Positions 38,617 through 48,591 of a stretch of 64,000 nt of DNA are shown here, piece by piece (position 1 is the stretch's first letter; every line of letters starts with the position of its first letter). The DNA comes from Tatumella citrea (GTDB lineage: Bacteria; Pseudomonadota; Gammaproteobacteria; Enterobacterales; Enterobacteriaceae): contig NZ_CP015579.1 in NCBI RefSeq assembly GCF_002163585.1, forward strand, positions 1,798,001-1,862,000, in the 5' to 3' direction. The translations under genes and the position numbers were made by a program. The notes under the pieces were generated by a model. It had not been told where the DNA came from and ran no database searches. It was given only the letters and a program-made list of their open reading frames with translations.

Positions 38617-39519
38617 ATGTGGTCAGAATATGCACTGGAAGTCGTGGATGCAGTGGCAAGAAATGGCAGCTTTAGTGCAGCAGCCAGGGAGTTGCACCGG
38701 GTGCCATCTGCGATCAGTTATACCGTCCGACAACAGGAGGAGTGGCTGGCAGTTGAGTTATTCGAACGACAACACCGCGATGTGATACTGACGGCCGCAG
38801 GTGAACATTTTGTTCGTGAAGGTCGGGGGATTATCAAAAAAATGCAGGAAACCCGACGTCAGTGCCAACAACTGGCAAATGGCTGGCGCGGTGAACTGAG
38901 TATTGCGGTGGACTGTATTGTAAAACGTTCCAGGATGCAGCAACTGACCATCGATTTTTATCGCCACTTTCCCGATGTAGAGCTGCATATTCGCGAAGAG
39001 GTGTTTAACGGTGTCTGGGACGCACTGGCCGCAGGACGCGTTGATATGGCGATTGGTGCGACCCAGGCAATCCCGGTCGCCGGACGTTTCGCTTTCCAGG
39101 ATATGGGGCGTCTGAACTGGCGGTGTATTGTCAGTGCTGATCATCCACTGGCAGCTGAAACCCATCCGGGAGAGGAGCAGCTTCGGGCATGGCCATCACT
39201 GGTGCTGGAAGATACCTCCAGGGAACTGCCACGAAGGATGACCTGGACACTGGATAATCAACGGCGAATGACTGTGCCGGACTGGCAAACCGGTCTGGAT
39301 TGCGTTCGGGCAGGATTATGCGTGGCAATGGTGCCAGGGCATCTGGCACGGCCGTTACTAGAGAGCGAAAAAGTAAAAGAACTAAAACTGCCGGCGCCGT
39401 TTCCGGAAAGTCCCTGCTGTGTAAGCTGGGCAGAACAGCGTATTTCTCCGGCATTGCGATGGTTACTTGATTACCTGGGGGACACTGCCACCCTGAACCA
39501 TGAATGGCTCAGGGAGTGA
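38617..39519 (+). CDS. punR: PunR-type LysR regulator (YdhB)
   Basis: A 300-residue LysR-family protein with the winged helix at 4-62 (LEVVDAVARNGSFSAAARELHRVPSAISYTVRQQEEWL) and a LysR substrate domain. Orthologous by sequence and place to E. coli YdhB/PunR, which activates punC. The 104-bp gap to punC should hold shared control sites. Its stop is only 9 bp from that of the convergent purR, leaving no room for a terminator. Confidence 0.9.
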   Translation: MWSEYALEVVDAVARNGSFSAAARELHRVPSAISYTVRQQEEWLAVELFERQHRDVILTAAGEHFVREGRGIIKKMQETRRQCQQLANGWRGELSIAVDCIVKRSRMQQLTIDFYRHFPDVELHIREEVFNGVWDALAAGRVDMAIGATQAIPVAGRFAFQDMGRLNWRCIVSADHPLAAETHPGEEQLRAWPSLVLEDTSRELPRRMTWTLDNQRRMTVPDWQTGLDCVRAGLCVAMVPGHLARPLLESEKVKELKLPAPFPESPCCVSWAEQRISPALRWLLDYLGDTATLNHEWLRE

Positions 39520-39528
39520 ACCGGGGAC

Positions 39529-40554
39529 TTACCGGCGATAGTCACGGAACGGACCGTCGCCGACCGAACGACGTTCAATCAGGGTCGGATGGATTTCAAG
39601 GGTTTGCGGATCTTCACGTTTATTCACTATACGATCCAGTAACATCTCCAGCGCTTTTTCGCCTAACTCACTCTTTGGCTGGTGAACTGTAGTCAGTGCC
39701 GGGGTGAAATAACGCGAGTTGCGCACGTTATCATAACCAATAATAGAAATATCCTGGGGAACGCGCAGTCCCTGTTCATCGGCGGCGCAAATGGCTCCCA
39801 TGGCCATAATATCCCCGCCACAAAAAACGGCTGTCGGGAGTTGCGGTTGCGCAAGTATTTTCTGCATCGCCTGATAACCGGACTCTGGTTCGAAATTCCC
39901 CTGAACAGTCCACTCCTCACGATGTGAGATTCCAGCCTCTTCCAGAGCTTTCAGAAAGCCTGCCAACCGGCCACCACCGGTGTTTCTTTCCATTTGTCCC
40001 GGAATACAACCAATATCACGATGACCGCGCTCAATCAGGTAGCGACCGGCCATATATCCACCATGAAAAGCGTTATCCAGCACGGTGTCGGTAAAGTCAC
40101 CCTGTGAAACTCCCCAGTCCAGCACGACCATCGGGATATTGCGGTTTTCTTCCAGCATATCCAGCAACTCCTGCGGATATTCGGCACACATCACCAGTAA
40201 TCCATCAACACGTTTGCGCGCCATCATGGCTAAATATGCGCGTTGCTTTTGCAAATCGTTATGAGCATTACCCAGAATCAGTGTGTAGCCATGGTCAAAA
40301 CATTTTTTTTCGATAGCTTCAATGATTTCAGCAAAGTAAGGCGCTTCGAGTGTTGTCGAGAGTAAGCCCAGCGTCTTGGTGTTATTGACCTTAAGGCTTC
40401 TGGCGACTGCACTGGGGGAGTAGTGCAACTCGTTTATTGCTTCCCAGACCGCTTTCCGTGTGTTTTCCGCAACAAAACGGGTCTGATTAATGACATGGGA
40501 CACGGTGGTGGTTGAAACACCGGCGCGTTTTGCCACGTCTTTAATAGTTGCCAT
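39529..40554 (-). CDS. purR: Purine biosynthesis repressor
   Basis: 341 residues, the LacI-family PurR. The helix-turn-helix is [28 protein letters not shown] and the hinge helix is [16 protein letters not shown] with the minor-groove Leu. With hypoxanthine or guanine it represses purine synthesis genes and itself. A PurR-type site lies about 50 bp upstream. Confidence 0.97.
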   Translation of the reverse strand: MATIKDVAKRAGVSTTTVSHVINQTRFVAENTRKAVWEAINELHYSPSAVARSLKVNNTKTLGLLSTTLEAPYFAEIIEAIEKKCFDHGYTLILGNAHNDLQKQRAYLAMMARKRVDGLLVMCAEYPQELLDMLEENRNIPMVVLDWGVSQGDFTDTVLDNAFHGGYMAGRYLIERGHRDIGCIPGQMERNTGGGRLAGFLKALEEAGISHREEWTVQGNFEPESGYQAMQKILAQPQLPTAVFCGGDIMAMGAICAADEQGLRVPQDISIIGYDNVRNSRYFTPALTTVHQPKSELGEKALEMLLDRIVNKREDPQTLEIHPTLIERRSVGDGPFRDYRR

Positions 40555-40601
40555 TCAGTGAGTACTCCTGGTTTAAAAAAATAAGATATTGATTTTTTAT
40601 A

Positions 40602-40617
40602 GGTTAATCGTTTGCGT
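40602..40617. promoter_or_regulatory. Candidate PurR operator of purR
   Basis: On the minus strand ACGCAAACGATTAACC matches the PurR consensus (ACGCAAACGTTTGCGT) well over its first twelve bases; the last half-site is degenerate. It is 48-63 bp before the purR ATG, consistent with the known autoregulation. Confidence 0.65.
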
Positions 40618-40829
40618 CAGCTCAGCGTTTCACTGTCTCGTCATTAAAATGAACCCGAAGGCCAGAGGAGAGTCCTGCGAAGAAAGCCGGATATAAAACC
40701 AGCAGCTGAGGAGGTTGCGCAACAAAGACCGGCAATTCTAACAAGGCTGCTGCAATAAAACGAGATTTTTGCGCAGCAGTATGGGAATATAACTATTACC
40801 CCACAATTAGTGTGCCTAAAGGAGTTCTG

Positions 40830-40919
40830 ATGGATACCGATCTTAAGCTTGCACTGACCACTACAGTTGTAGCGTTGCTGATGATTATGGCCTTCAGTTT
40901 TACCGCCATCCTGCATTAA
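40830..40919 (+). CDS. ynhF: YnhF, tiny membrane protein
   Basis: A 29-residue peptide, MDTDLKLALTTTVVALLMIM..., ending in ILH. It has one membrane helix and matches E. coli YnhF (29 aa, same place beside purR). AAAGGAG provides the ribosome site and a terminator follows. Its function is unknown. Confidence 0.9.
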   Translation: MDTDLKLALTTTVVALLMIMAFSFTAILH

Positions 40920-40971
40920 TGTTAGCCTGCTGGCCCGACTGACCGCGCCCGGTCAGCCATATGCTGTTATC

Positions 40972-41008
40972 AAAACCGGTACCGGATACTTCCCGCGCCG
41001 GTTTTTGC
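40972..41008 (+). terminator. ynhF terminator
   Basis: AAAACCGG ... CCGGTTTTT: the arms bracket a loop that itself can pair (ACCGGTACCGG), about 55 bp after ynhF. Confidence 0.6.
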
Positions 41009-41103
41009 TTTTAAGCTACAAAAAATGCAATTAACGGATACGTGTGAGGACCAGGAGAGATTTACGATTTTTTGGGTAAGCCAGCAGAATAAGGGCAGTG
41101 GCA

Positions 41104-41119
41104 TGACAGATATCTGTCA
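41104..41119. repeat. 16-bp perfect palindrome
   Basis: TGACAGATATCTGTCA, in the gap between ynhF and mepH, next to the mepH terminator. No function known; it could be a protein-binding site. Confidence 0.5.
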
Positions 41120-41122
41120 GCA

Positions 41123-41172
41123 TAAAAAAACTGCACCTTAGTTCGCAGGATAACCAGCGTTTGGGGTGCAGT
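41123..41172 (-). terminator. mepH terminator
   Basis: On the minus strand ACTGCACC... pairs with ...GGTGCAGT, the loop region contains a further stem, and T7 follows. It is 23 bp after mepH. Confidence 0.8.
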
Positions 41173-41194
41173 CTGTACCGAGCAGGATGACTAA

Positions 41195-41995
41195 TTAACG
41201 GACGGTACTCGGGGTTACCATGCGGCGCGCGCCAATGTAGTGACGTTGCCAGTATTCATTGCTCAGAGCCGTAATCTGGATGTCTTTACCGGTACGTGGT
41301 GACTGAATAAATTTGCCATCACCCAGATAAACGCCTACATGGTCTGCAGCGCCATGGCGGTGGATACGGAAGAATACCAGATCACCTTTTTCCAGCTCAT
41401 CACGTTTTACCGGTGCAGCATCACGCAGATGGTACATTTCGTTGGCGGTACGGGGTATTTTGAAATTTACCAGGTCTTTGTAGGCATAATAAACCAGACC
41501 ACTGCAGTCAAATCCGGATTTTGGAGAAGTTCCTCCCCACTGATAAGGCTTCCCTAACTGATCCATCAGTTTCACCATCGCTGTTGCACGCGCTTTCTGA
41601 TAACGCAGACGGTGCTGTTTGCTCATCCGGATAGCGGCCAGTGTGGCAGAAGGGTGGCGTGTCGTCTTTTTAGCTGCGGGGCGATGACGACCATATTTTT
41701 TAGTTTCCGGCGTGTGATTCTTTGCCAGATGACGGGATTCTTTAGCCGTACGACTGTTTTTAACTTTACGCTGACTGGTGAAGTGTTTAACCCGGTGAAT
41801 CAGGGGCTGGCGGGCTTTATGTCGGGTACTGGTCGTCTTAATAGGCCTTCGTTTACGGCGGGCATCTTCTTCAGTCACTGCTTTACGGGTGGTTTTATGA
41901 AAAGTGGCATTAACCGCAGTTCGAGGCGAAGCCTCTGCGACATTGAAAAAAAGCTGTGCTAAAGCCAAAATAAAAAGCGTGATCAGTAGACGCAT
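41195..41995 (-). CDS. mepH: MepH-type murein DD-endopeptidase (YdhO)
   Basis: 266 residues from the ATG at 41995 (signal peptide, cleavage after about residue 22, AEA); the in-frame ATG at 42055 has a better ribosome site (GAAAGG) and would lengthen the signal region, so the start is uncertain. A basic Lys/Arg/Thr-rich linker (about 35-135) precedes an NlpC/P60 domain with catalytic Cys164 (DCSGL) and His219 (DHVGVY). It cuts D-Ala-mDAP cross-links so the wall can grow. Its 266-286 residues compare with 271 in E. coli. Confidence 0.92.
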   Translation of the reverse strand: MRLLITLFILALAQLFFNVAEASPRTAVNATFHKTTRKAVTEEDARRKRRPIKTTSTRHKARQPLIHRVKHFTSQRKVKNSRTAKESRHLAKNHTPETKKYGRHRPAAKKTTRHPSATLAAIRMSKQHRLRYQKARATAMVKLMDQLGKPYQWGGTSPKSGFDCSGLVYYAYKDLVNFKIPRTANEMYHLRDAAPVKRDELEKGDLVFFRIHRHGAADHVGVYLGDGKFIQSPRTGKDIQITALSNEYWQRHYIGARRMVTPSTVR

Positions 41996-42357
41996 AGTTG
42001 TCAGGTTACAGGTTAAATGTCCTGAAAAAATACGGACAAAATAAAAAAATAACATCTGACCTTTCAGTCAGCCCCAAAATCATTCTAATCCAGAAATTTA
42101 TGAAATGTTAAGGTCTTTTTTCCGGAATCTGTTACGAGAAGTTTTTTGACGTAAAATTGAGCGTAAACAGTTAATTAAGTCACATTTTACTGATGAAGTT
42201 TCAGGCGACTGTTTTTTTCATCCCGCAGTTGTTACTGGTTTAACGCTAAATGCCATATAACTGAACTTTTATGTAGCAGATGAAAAATGTCGTTTTCACT
42301 GGCGGGTTGATATCGCTACAATAACAAAACATGTCGTTTTGTCCCGAAGGAAGTACT
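41996..42357. other. Intergenic region between mepH and grxD
   Basis: About 360 AT-rich bases holding the divergent promoters. TACAAT at 42317-42322 is a possible -10 for grxD. Nothing else was recognised. Confidence 0.4.
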
Positions 42358-42690
42358 ATGAGCACTCTCGAAAAAATTCAGACTCAGATTTCTGAAAACC
42401 CTATTCTGCTGTACATGAAAGGTTCTCCTAAATTACCAAGCTGTGGTTTCTCAGCTCAGGCAGTTCAGGCGCTTTCTGCCTGCGGGCAACGTTTTGCCTA
42501 TGTGGATATTCTGCAGAATCCGGACATTCGTGCCGAATTACCAAAATATGCAAACTGGCCAACCTTCCCACAACTTTGGGTTGACGGGGAGCTGGTAGGT
42601 GGTTGCGATATCATTATTGAAATGTATCAGCGCGGCGAATTGCAGCAGCTGATTAAAGAAACTGCAGAGAAATTCCCTGCGGCAGAATAA
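42358..42690 (+). CDS. grxD: Monothiol glutaredoxin 4
   Basis: 110 residues from the ATG at 42358 (MSTLEKIQ); nine codons of open frame upstream are not conserved. The active site is CGFS (29-32), with the glutathione-binding blocks NWPTFPQLWV and GGCDI. CGFS glutaredoxins carry and hand over [2Fe-2S] clusters, often with BolA partners. Confidence 0.97.
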   Translation: MSTLEKIQTQISENPILLYMKGSPKLPSCGFSAQAVQALSACGQRFAYVDILQNPDIRAELPKYANWPTFPQLWVDGELVGGCDIIIEMYQRGELQQLIKETAEKFPAAE

Positions 42691-42711
42691 CTGTCACGGA
42701 TGGTGATTCTG

Positions 42712-42741
42712 ATGCCCGCGTAATTACGCGGGCATTTTTTT
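42712..42741 (+). terminator. grxD terminator
   Basis: A perfect 24-bp palindrome (ATGCCCGCGTAA and its complement, 42712-42735) followed by T6. It overlaps the end of the convergent rnt gene by two bases. Confidence 0.85.
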
Positions 42742-43423
42742 ATGCGTGTTCCTCAGAACCGGCAGATTCCCCGGCTTCGTCATCTGCGCCGACAGGCAGC
42801 GGCCAGCCTCCCAGTCTTTTCCAGCGGTTAACCAGCTCACAGAACAGGGTTGCCGTCTGTTGGGTATCATACAGTGCGGAATGGGCCTGGTGGCTATCGA
42901 AGGTCATGCCTGCCGCTTTACAGGCTTTCGCAAGCACCGTCTGACCCAAAACCAGCCCGCTGAGCGCGGCGGTATCGAAAGTCGCAAACGGATGGAAAGG
43001 GTTGCGTTTCAGGAGGCTGCGCTGAGCTGCTGCCATGACAAAACTTTGGTCAAAATGGGCATTGTGCGCCACGATAACCGCTCTGGCACAGTCACTGCCT
43101 TTCATGCCTTTGCGTACCATCTTGAAAATAGCGTGCAGAGCATCGTGTTCACTGACCGCATTCCGCTCAGGATCATTGGGATCGATACCGGTAAAAGCCA
43201 GTGCTTCCGGGTGCAACAGGGCTCCTTCAAACGGCGTAACATTGAAATGCAGGGTCTGGTCAGGCTGCAGCCAGCCATCCTCATCCATTTTCAGGGTTAT
43301 TGCAGCAATTTCCAGTAACGCATCAGTGCCGGCATTAAAACCTGCGGTTTCGACATCAATCACGACAGGGTAAAAGCCCCGGAAACGTTGATTCAGTGCA
43401 TTGAGCGAAGAAGTTTCGGACAT
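42740..43423 (-). CDS. rnt: Ribonuclease T
   Basis: 227 residues from the ATG at 43423 ([12 protein letters not shown]); an ATG at 43441 is possible. It is a DEDDh exonuclease: the first D-x-E is VIDVETAGF, the second Asp is in [10 protein letters not shown], and His/Asp are in [12 protein letters not shown]. It trims the CCA end of tRNAs and matures 5S/23S rRNA. The C-terminus is extended and acidic ([15 protein letters not shown]) relative to E. coli (215 aa). Confidence 0.96.
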   Translation of the reverse strand: MSETSSLNALNQRFRGFYPVVIDVETAGFNAGTDALLEIAAITLKMDEDGWLQPDQTLHFNVTPFEGALLHPEALAFTGIDPNDPERNAVSEHDALHAIFKMVRKGMKGSDCARAVIVAHNAHFDQSFVMAAAQRSLLKRNPFHPFATFDTAALSGLVLGQTVLAKACKAAGMTFDSHQAHSALYDTQQTATLFCELVNRWKRLGGWPLPVGADDEAGESAGSEEHA

Positions 43424-43505
43424 CAGTATCTCATTGGACAAAAAGAGCAGTCGGTAGTGTGACTAAAACTACCGTGAAACAATAGCGGAAAATATCACTC
43501 CCGCA

Positions 43506-43532
43506 GGAAAAGTCTGCCTGTTGCAGGCAGAC
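43506..43532 (-). terminator. gloA terminator
   Basis: A perfect 9-bp stem GTCTGCCTG-TTG-CAGGCAGAC with TTTTCC after it on the minus strand, 9 bp after gloA. Confidence 0.75.
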
Positions 43533-43540
43533 ATCGCCTG

Positions 43541-43948
43541 TCAGTTACCGAGTCCCTGACCTGCATGTTTTTTTTCGATTAATTCAATTTTATAGCCATC
43601 CGGGTCTTCAACAAAGGCAATCACTGTGGTGCCGCCTTTAACCGGACCGGCTTCACGGGATACCTTACCACCGTCCTGGCGAATACGTTCACAGGCTTCC
43701 GCTGCATTATCCACTTCAATGGCGATATGCCCGTAAGCATTTCCCAGGTCATAGCTATCGACGCCCCAGTTATAGGTCAGTTCAAGCACTGCACCTTCGC
43801 TTTCTTCTGTGTAACCGACAAAGGCTAAAGTGTATTTGTATTCAGTGTTTTCACTTTGACGTAACAGGCGCATGCCGAAAATACGGGTATAGAAATCAAC
43901 AGAGCGTTGCAGAGAGCCAACACGCAGCATGGTATGAAGTAGACGCAT
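43541..43948 (-). CDS. gloA: Glyoxalase I (lactoylglutathione lyase)
   Basis: 135 residues (E. coli 135). All four metal ligands of the Ni-dependent enzyme are in place: His5, Glu56, His74, Glu122. It isomerises the methylglyoxal-glutathione adduct to S-lactoylglutathione. It is downstream of nemA with a terminator-like hairpin between them, so it has its own or shared expression. Confidence 0.97.
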   Translation of the reverse strand: MRLLHTMLRVGSLQRSVDFYTRIFGMRLLRQSENTEYKYTLAFVGYTEESEGAVLELTYNWGVDSYDLGNAYGHIAIEVDNAAEACERIRQDGGKVSREAGPVKGGTTVIAFVEDPDGYKIELIEKKHAGQGLGN

Positions 43949-43988
43949 ATCATCCTCTATAATTCAGGTCAGCCATCAATAAAACACC

Positions 43989-44017
43989 AATGGCCGGAAA
44001 GTTAACCGGCCATTAGT
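43989..44017 (-). terminator. nemA-gloA intergenic hairpin
   Basis: A perfect 9-bp stem AATGGCCGG/CCGGCCATT followed on the minus strand by GGTGTTTTATTG. It is likely a leaky nemA terminator. Confidence 0.6.
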
Positions 44018-44044
44018 GTAACAGGGAAATTGATGTGGGTGTGC

Positions 44045-45151
44045 TTAGTTATCGTTCAGGAAAGGGTAATCGGTGTATCCCTGAGCAGCACCACCGTAAA
44101 ATGTCTCCGGATGCTGCGGGTTAAGCGGGGCATTCGTCTGCAAACGTTCTACCAAATCCGGATTAGCAATATAATCACGGCCGAACGCTACGGCATCAAT
44201 CAACCGGCGTTTAATTAAATCTTCGGCTTTCTCCCTGGTGTAGGCTCCGGCACCGATAATGACTCCCGGGAATACTGCGCGAACTTTACGGCGGAATTCA
44301 TCACTGTACGGAGCACCACCGGCCCAGTCTGGTTCAGACAAATGCAGGTAAGCAATGTTACGTTTCGCCAGTTCACTGATAAGCCACAGTGCTTCTGATT
44401 CTTCATCAGGGCCATTGCCCAGAGCCTGAAATTCACCTACCGGCGACAGTCGGATAGCGATCCGGTTTTGCGCCCAGGCCTCTCCCATAGCATCGACAAT
44501 TTCCAGAACCAGCCGGGCACGATTTTCCAGACTGCCACCGTACTCGTCGGTACGTTTATTTGACTGTGCAGACAGAAACTGATGAATCAGATAGCCATGA
44601 GCACCATGAATTTCCGCTAAGTCCAGACCTGCTTCTGCAGCATTAACTGCAGCCTGGCGATAATCTGCAACGACCTGGCGGATATCGCTAAGACTCATTT
44701 CACGGGGCAGTGAGGTATCTTCACGGTAGACTTTACCTTCAGCATTTTTCAGTGAAGTACGGGTCCCGGAGGCTAATGCAGAAGGTGCCAGCGGCGCCAG
44801 TTCTCCCGGCTGCAGGGAGGTATGGGAAATACGTCCGGTATGCCACAGTTGTACGGCAATATGGCCACCGGCAGCGTGGACTTCAGAGGTTATCGCTTTC
44901 CAGCCGGCAATTTGTTCCGGAGTATGCAGTCCCGGGGCTCCGGCATAGCCTTTTGCCTGAAATGAGACCTGAGTGGCTTCAGAGATAATCAAACCGGCAC
45001 TGGCACGCTGGCGATAATAGGTTGCCATTAGTTCAGTAGGGATATCTCCCGGCTCAATACTGCGCAGACGGGTCAGGGGAGCCATAAAAATGCGGTTTGG
45101 AACAGTAATGGCACCGACGGTTAACGGAGTAAAAAGCGTGCTGTCAGTCAT
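44045..45151 (-). CDS. nemA: N-ethylmaleimide reductase, Old Yellow Enzyme family
   Basis: 368 residues from the ATG at 45151, which follows GGAGAAT; the frame extends 17 codons upstream. It is an FMN TIM-barrel ene-reductase with [43 protein letters not shown] and GAGAYT. It reduces electrophilic alkenes, quinones and nitro compounds. The repressor gene nemR, upstream of nemA in E. coli, is absent here, so control must differ. Confidence 0.95.
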   Translation of the reverse strand: MTDSTLFTPLTVGAITVPNRIFMAPLTRLRSIEPGDIPTELMATYYRQRASAGLIISEATQVSFQAKGYAGAPGLHTPEQIAGWKAITSEVHAAGGHIAVQLWHTGRISHTSLQPGELAPLAPSALASGTRTSLKNAEGKVYREDTSLPREMSLSDIRQVVADYRQAAVNAAEAGLDLAEIHGAHGYLIHQFLSAQSNKRTDEYGGSLENRARLVLEIVDAMGEAWAQNRIAIRLSPVGEFQALGNGPDEESEALWLISELAKRNIAYLHLSEPDWAGGAPYSDEFRRKVRAVFPGVIIGAGAYTREKAEDLIKRRLIDAVAFGRDYIANPDLVERLQTNAPLNPQHPETFYGGAAQGYTDYPFLNDN

Positions 45152-45463
45152 AATATTCTCCTGGAAAAAGGTGACCGGGATAACCCGGACGAAAAGTGTC
45201 ATGTCAGGGTTTTTACCTGACCATAGCGGAAGTTAAACCCGGAATGTAACGAAACACTCATGCAATGCAGAGTAATGACCTGTCCTGCGGATGACAATGC
45301 AACAACGGCATCAACGCACAAACGGGTAACCGGATTCCGCCCGGCAGACTGAGGGATTGCCAGTTACAGAGTGAGAGGCTAAAGTTTATTCAATAAACAA
45401 GGCCAGTACCGTGGAGTTACCGCCAAACGGGCTGGTGGATCAGGAGAGCGCACTGAGGGGATT
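45152..45463. other. Intergenic region between nemA and ydhL
   Basis: About 310 bases where E. coli carries nemR. There is no ORF or pseudogene resembling a TetR regulator, and no evident terminator or repeat. Confidence 0.45.
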
Positions 45464-45703
45464 ATGGCCGAGCAACTGGAGTTTTTCCCTGTTCCGAATC
45501 CCTGTAGGGGGATTTGCCGGACAGACAGCCGGGGCTATTGCCTTGGCTGCCTGCGAAGCCGTGAAGAGCGATTTAACTGGATGTCACTAAGTGACGGGCA
45601 AAAACGGGATGTGATTCGAATATGCCATCAACGGCGATTACGAATGCAACGGGTACAAAAAACTCCGGAAAGTGAAGACCCGCAACAACCGTCTCTGTTC
45701 TGA
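45464..45703 (+). CDS. ydhL: YdhL, DUF1289 zinc-finger-like protein
   Basis: 79 residues, equal to E. coli YdhL. It starts MAEQLEFFPV and has the DUF1289 cysteine set (PCRGICRTDSRGYCLGCLRS), which probably binds a metal, and ends EDPQQPSLF. The function is unknown. Confidence 0.92.
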   Translation: MAEQLEFFPVPNPCRGICRTDSRGYCLGCLRSREERFNWMSLSDGQKRDVIRICHQRRLRMQRVQKTPESEDPQQPSLF

Positions 45704-45722
45704 AACCCGCAGCGATATAGCA

Positions 45723-47723
45723 TTATTCCGGCACGGCTGCACTCAGTTGTGCCAGAGAACATTGTAAACGCCACAATATGCCTGCCAGTTGTCTGGCATC
45801 GGGCTCACCGACACTTAGCAACTGTTTTATCATCTCTTCCAGCTCAGCCAGGGTAGTACTCAGTGCATTATGCCTCACTCCATGCAGGCTCATCACATCA
45901 TGCAGGGAATGAAAACATTGATCTCTGACTAAAGTCAGACTGGCGGAGTCTGAACGCCAGCTTCGCAACTGCCAGACGATATGTGAACAGTTCAGTAACA
46001 CCACACCCCAGCGTAACAGCCATAGCCGGGCCTGCTGATTATTGCTACTTTTTAACTGGCTGACCAGGTGATAAACCCGGGATTCAAATACGCTTTCTTT
46101 GAGCGCCGGACGTAAACGTAACTGATCCAGAAACACATGGCGTAATGCGCGGATGTTTCTGTGAGCTTTGCGGTCATCAGAGGTGGGGCGCAGCATCTGA
46201 AAAGCCAGCCATGCCAGCAACACTCCGCAAATCTTCGCCACATTGTCATTAAGAAAATCACTGTAATCCCATTCTGGCGGATTGGTTACCGAAATAAACG
46301 AGCCCATAAATACGACCGATTGTCCCCAGAAACCCGCATTGGCGGGCTGTTGAAGTTTCAGCAAGTGGCAGGTAATCAGTAAAGGGAACAGGAACAGCAT
46401 AAACTGCCACAGAGCACTAATCTGAATCATCAGACCAAATTTCAGTGCCAGGCTAAAGAATGCCAGCACCAAGAGGGTTTTCAGAAGTCCGAGAATTGTC
46501 CCTGCCGGAGAAGGAGACGACGAATAGAGGACGCAGGCAATGGATGTCAGAGTCAGCGCTGCTGCGCCGTTTTCCCAGTGACTGTTAATCCAGAAAGTGC
46601 CGCCGATAACAATGGCCGTAAAGGTCCTCAGAGCACTTAATGCCGCTTCCGTGCTGTCATTTTCGCGGGCGAGAGAGGGCACTCGTGGCGGCTGGAACCG
46701 GGTATCTGCATCTGCTGTTTCCAGCAGATGAATCCAGCGACTGACATTAAGATACAGCCAGCAAAAATAACGTAACCGGTCACAAAATGCCTGTTGGCGA
46801 TAATCTCTACCACCATCCACCATCATCTGCCGGAGAATCACTGCCAGCCGGTATTTATCTGCGTCAGGACGGGCCAGTTCATCGAACATCTGCTCAATTC
46901 CCTGATACAGACTGTCAGGGGCTTCCGGCCAGTTCAGTAACATCCTGCGCAGTCCTGATAATACACTGGTCAGCCTCAGTTGCTGGTGCAGTACATAATT
47001 CAGCACATTATTTTGCCGCCGAAACCGGTAATGGCTCCAGAAGGCCTGAACCCGCAACAGGTTCATCGTCAGAATCTGCGAGATCACCCGCTCATGAGCA
47101 GTGCTGGCGTTAGCAGCGCTGTCACGGTTTAACAGAGATGCTGCATGATTGTACAATTCATGGTGCAACTGGCGTAATGACACCATCAGCTTGTCGCCAT
47201 CTGAGGTACTGGGCAGGATCATCATCATCAGTCCGGCGCAAAGAATACCTGTGATAACTTCACAAACCCTGGCCTGTGCAATATCCCAGACCTGATTAAC
47301 ATCGGTCACATTGACGGTGCTGAAAGCAATAATGGCTGCTGTGTATCCGGATAAGCAGAAGGCGTAAGCGACATTGTTCTGGTAATGGCTGGAGATCCAG
47401 GTAAAGAAAGCCAGCCAACCAGCAATGGTAAACACGAACAGCCAGGGGTCGTTCAGCGTATGTCCCGCCACAATCAATGCGGCAGTCGCGCCTATCAGGC
47501 TGCCACAGATTCTGCCGAGGCTTTTGCTGATGGCGCCGCCAATGGTCGGAAAACTGACCACAGCGGCAGAGGTCATCGCCCAGTAGGGTTGGTCCAGTTG
47601 AAAAGAGTAAGCAAAACTCAGGGCGAGGCACATGGCCAGGCTATTACGTAATGCATAACGCCACTGTTGATTGTCTGCTTTTATCCATGGCAACTGCTGC
47701 CATTCCAGCCAGTTAAGATTCAT
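45723..47723 (-). CDS. ydhK: YdhK, FUSC/PET-family inner-membrane efflux component
   Basis: 666 residues from the ATG at 47723 (MNLNWLEWQQLPW), chosen by alignment with E. coli YdhK (670 aa) and placed 7 bp after the ydhJ stop. Two blocks of about five membrane helices each (about 30-175 and 355-500) are separated by and followed by cytoplasmic domains. It is related to AaeB (aromatic carboxylic acid efflux). Forms ydhI-ydhJ-ydhK with the periplasmic adaptor. Confidence 0.92.
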   Translation of the reverse strand: MNLNWLEWQQLPWIKADNQQWRYALRNSLAMCLALSFAYSFQLDQPYWAMTSAAVVSFPTIGGAISKSLGRICGSLIGATAALIVAGHTLNDPWLFVFTIAGWLAFFTWISSHYQNNVAYAFCLSGYTAAIIAFSTVNVTDVNQVWDIAQARVCEVITGILCAGLMMMILPSTSDGDKLMVSLRQLHHELYNHAASLLNRDSAANASTAHERVISQILTMNLLRVQAFWSHYRFRRQNNVLNYVLHQQLRLTSVLSGLRRMLLNWPEAPDSLYQGIEQMFDELARPDADKYRLAVILRQMMVDGGRDYRQQAFCDRLRYFCWLYLNVSRWIHLLETADADTRFQPPRVPSLARENDSTEAALSALRTFTAIVIGGTFWINSHWENGAAALTLTSIACVLYSSSPSPAGTILGLLKTLLVLAFFSLALKFGLMIQISALWQFMLFLFPLLITCHLLKLQQPANAGFWGQSVVFMGSFISVTNPPEWDYSDFLNDNVAKICGVLLAWLAFQMLRPTSDDRKAHRNIRALRHVFLDQLRLRPALKESVFESRVYHLVSQLKSSNNQQARLWLLRWGVVLLNCSHIVWQLRSWRSDSASLTLVRDQCFHSLHDVMSLHGVRHNALSTTLAELEEMIKQLLSVGEPDARQLAGILWRLQCSLAQLSAAVPE

Positions 47724-47730
47724 TAGCGAC

Positions 47731-48585
47731 TCACTGGCTGATGATAATGGTACAGGTGGTGCCTGCAACCAGAGGAATTCCGGCCGGCAGAGCATCCAGC
47801 TGGATTCTTACCGGAACCCTCTGTGCCAGTCTGACCCAGGGAACAGTAGGTTTAATCTCCGGGATCAGGCCCTCAGATTCCACATTCTGGTCATAGATAG
47901 CCCGCCCGATGCTCAGTACTTTACCGGTAAGAGGGGTGTTGTTGCTGTACAGCACAATTTTGGCCGGTGCTCCTTCATGAATATGGCGTAATTTGGTTTC
48001 TTCGAAATATCCCATGACGTAGTAAGAATGGCTGTCGAGCAGCGCAAACAAAGGAGTGCCTTCAGTGGCATAGTCACCGGTACGGAGTGAAAGGTTTGTG
48101 ATCCAGCCATCCGTTGGGGCATAGATATTTGCATGCTGCAAATCCCAGCGTGTTTTATCCAGGGTAGCCTGAGCGGCTTTTACGCTGGCTACCATCGCCG
48201 CCGCAGTCTGGCTCGCAATATCCATATCTTCGGCGGAAATGACGGTGCGTGGCAATTTCGCGCGGCGCTGTTGTTCATGCTGTGCTTTTAATAAATCGGC
48301 CTGCGCTTTTGCCAGTAACGCCTGAGCATTATCTTCTGCGATTTGCAGTGGCACAGTATCCAGATTTACCAGCAGATCACCTTTATGAACAAACTGGTTA
48401 TCACTGATGTGAACCGTGACGACCCGACCAGATACCTCAGGGGTAATATTGACAATTTCGGCTCTGATTTTGCCGTCTCTGGTCCAGGGCGACTGCATGT
48501 AATAGTTCCACATCCACCAACCGGCAATCAGGGCAATAGCGAAGACAAACAACGTGGTGAAGTACTTCAGAAGATTTACTTTCAT
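47731..48585 (-). CDS. ydhJ: YdhJ, HlyD-family membrane fusion protein
   Basis: 284 residues. An N-terminal membrane anchor (8-28), then a biotinyl-lipoyl half (EVSGRVVTVHISDNQFVHKGDLLVNLD), a helical hairpin (about 75-140) and the second lipoyl half (IYAPTDGWITNLSLRTGDYA). It links the YdhK pump to an outer-membrane channel. Overlaps neither neighbour: 6 bp after ydhI and 7 bp before ydhK. Confidence 0.93.
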   Translation of the reverse strand: MKVNLLKYFTTLFVFAIALIAGWWMWNYYMQSPWTRDGKIRAEIVNITPEVSGRVVTVHISDNQFVHKGDLLVNLDTVPLQIAEDNAQALLAKAQADLLKAQHEQQRRAKLPRTVISAEDMDIASQTAAAMVASVKAAQATLDKTRWDLQHANIYAPTDGWITNLSLRTGDYATEGTPLFALLDSHSYYVMGYFEETKLRHIHEGAPAKIVLYSNNTPLTGKVLSIGRAIYDQNVESEGLIPEIKPTVPWVRLAQRVPVRIQLDALPAGIPLVAGTTCTIIISQ

Positions 48586-48591
48586 TATTCA

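Noticed and set aside
42746..43318. 190-aa open frame on the plus strand inside rnt
   Set aside because: Antisense shadow of RNase T, without a ribosome site or a recognisable product.
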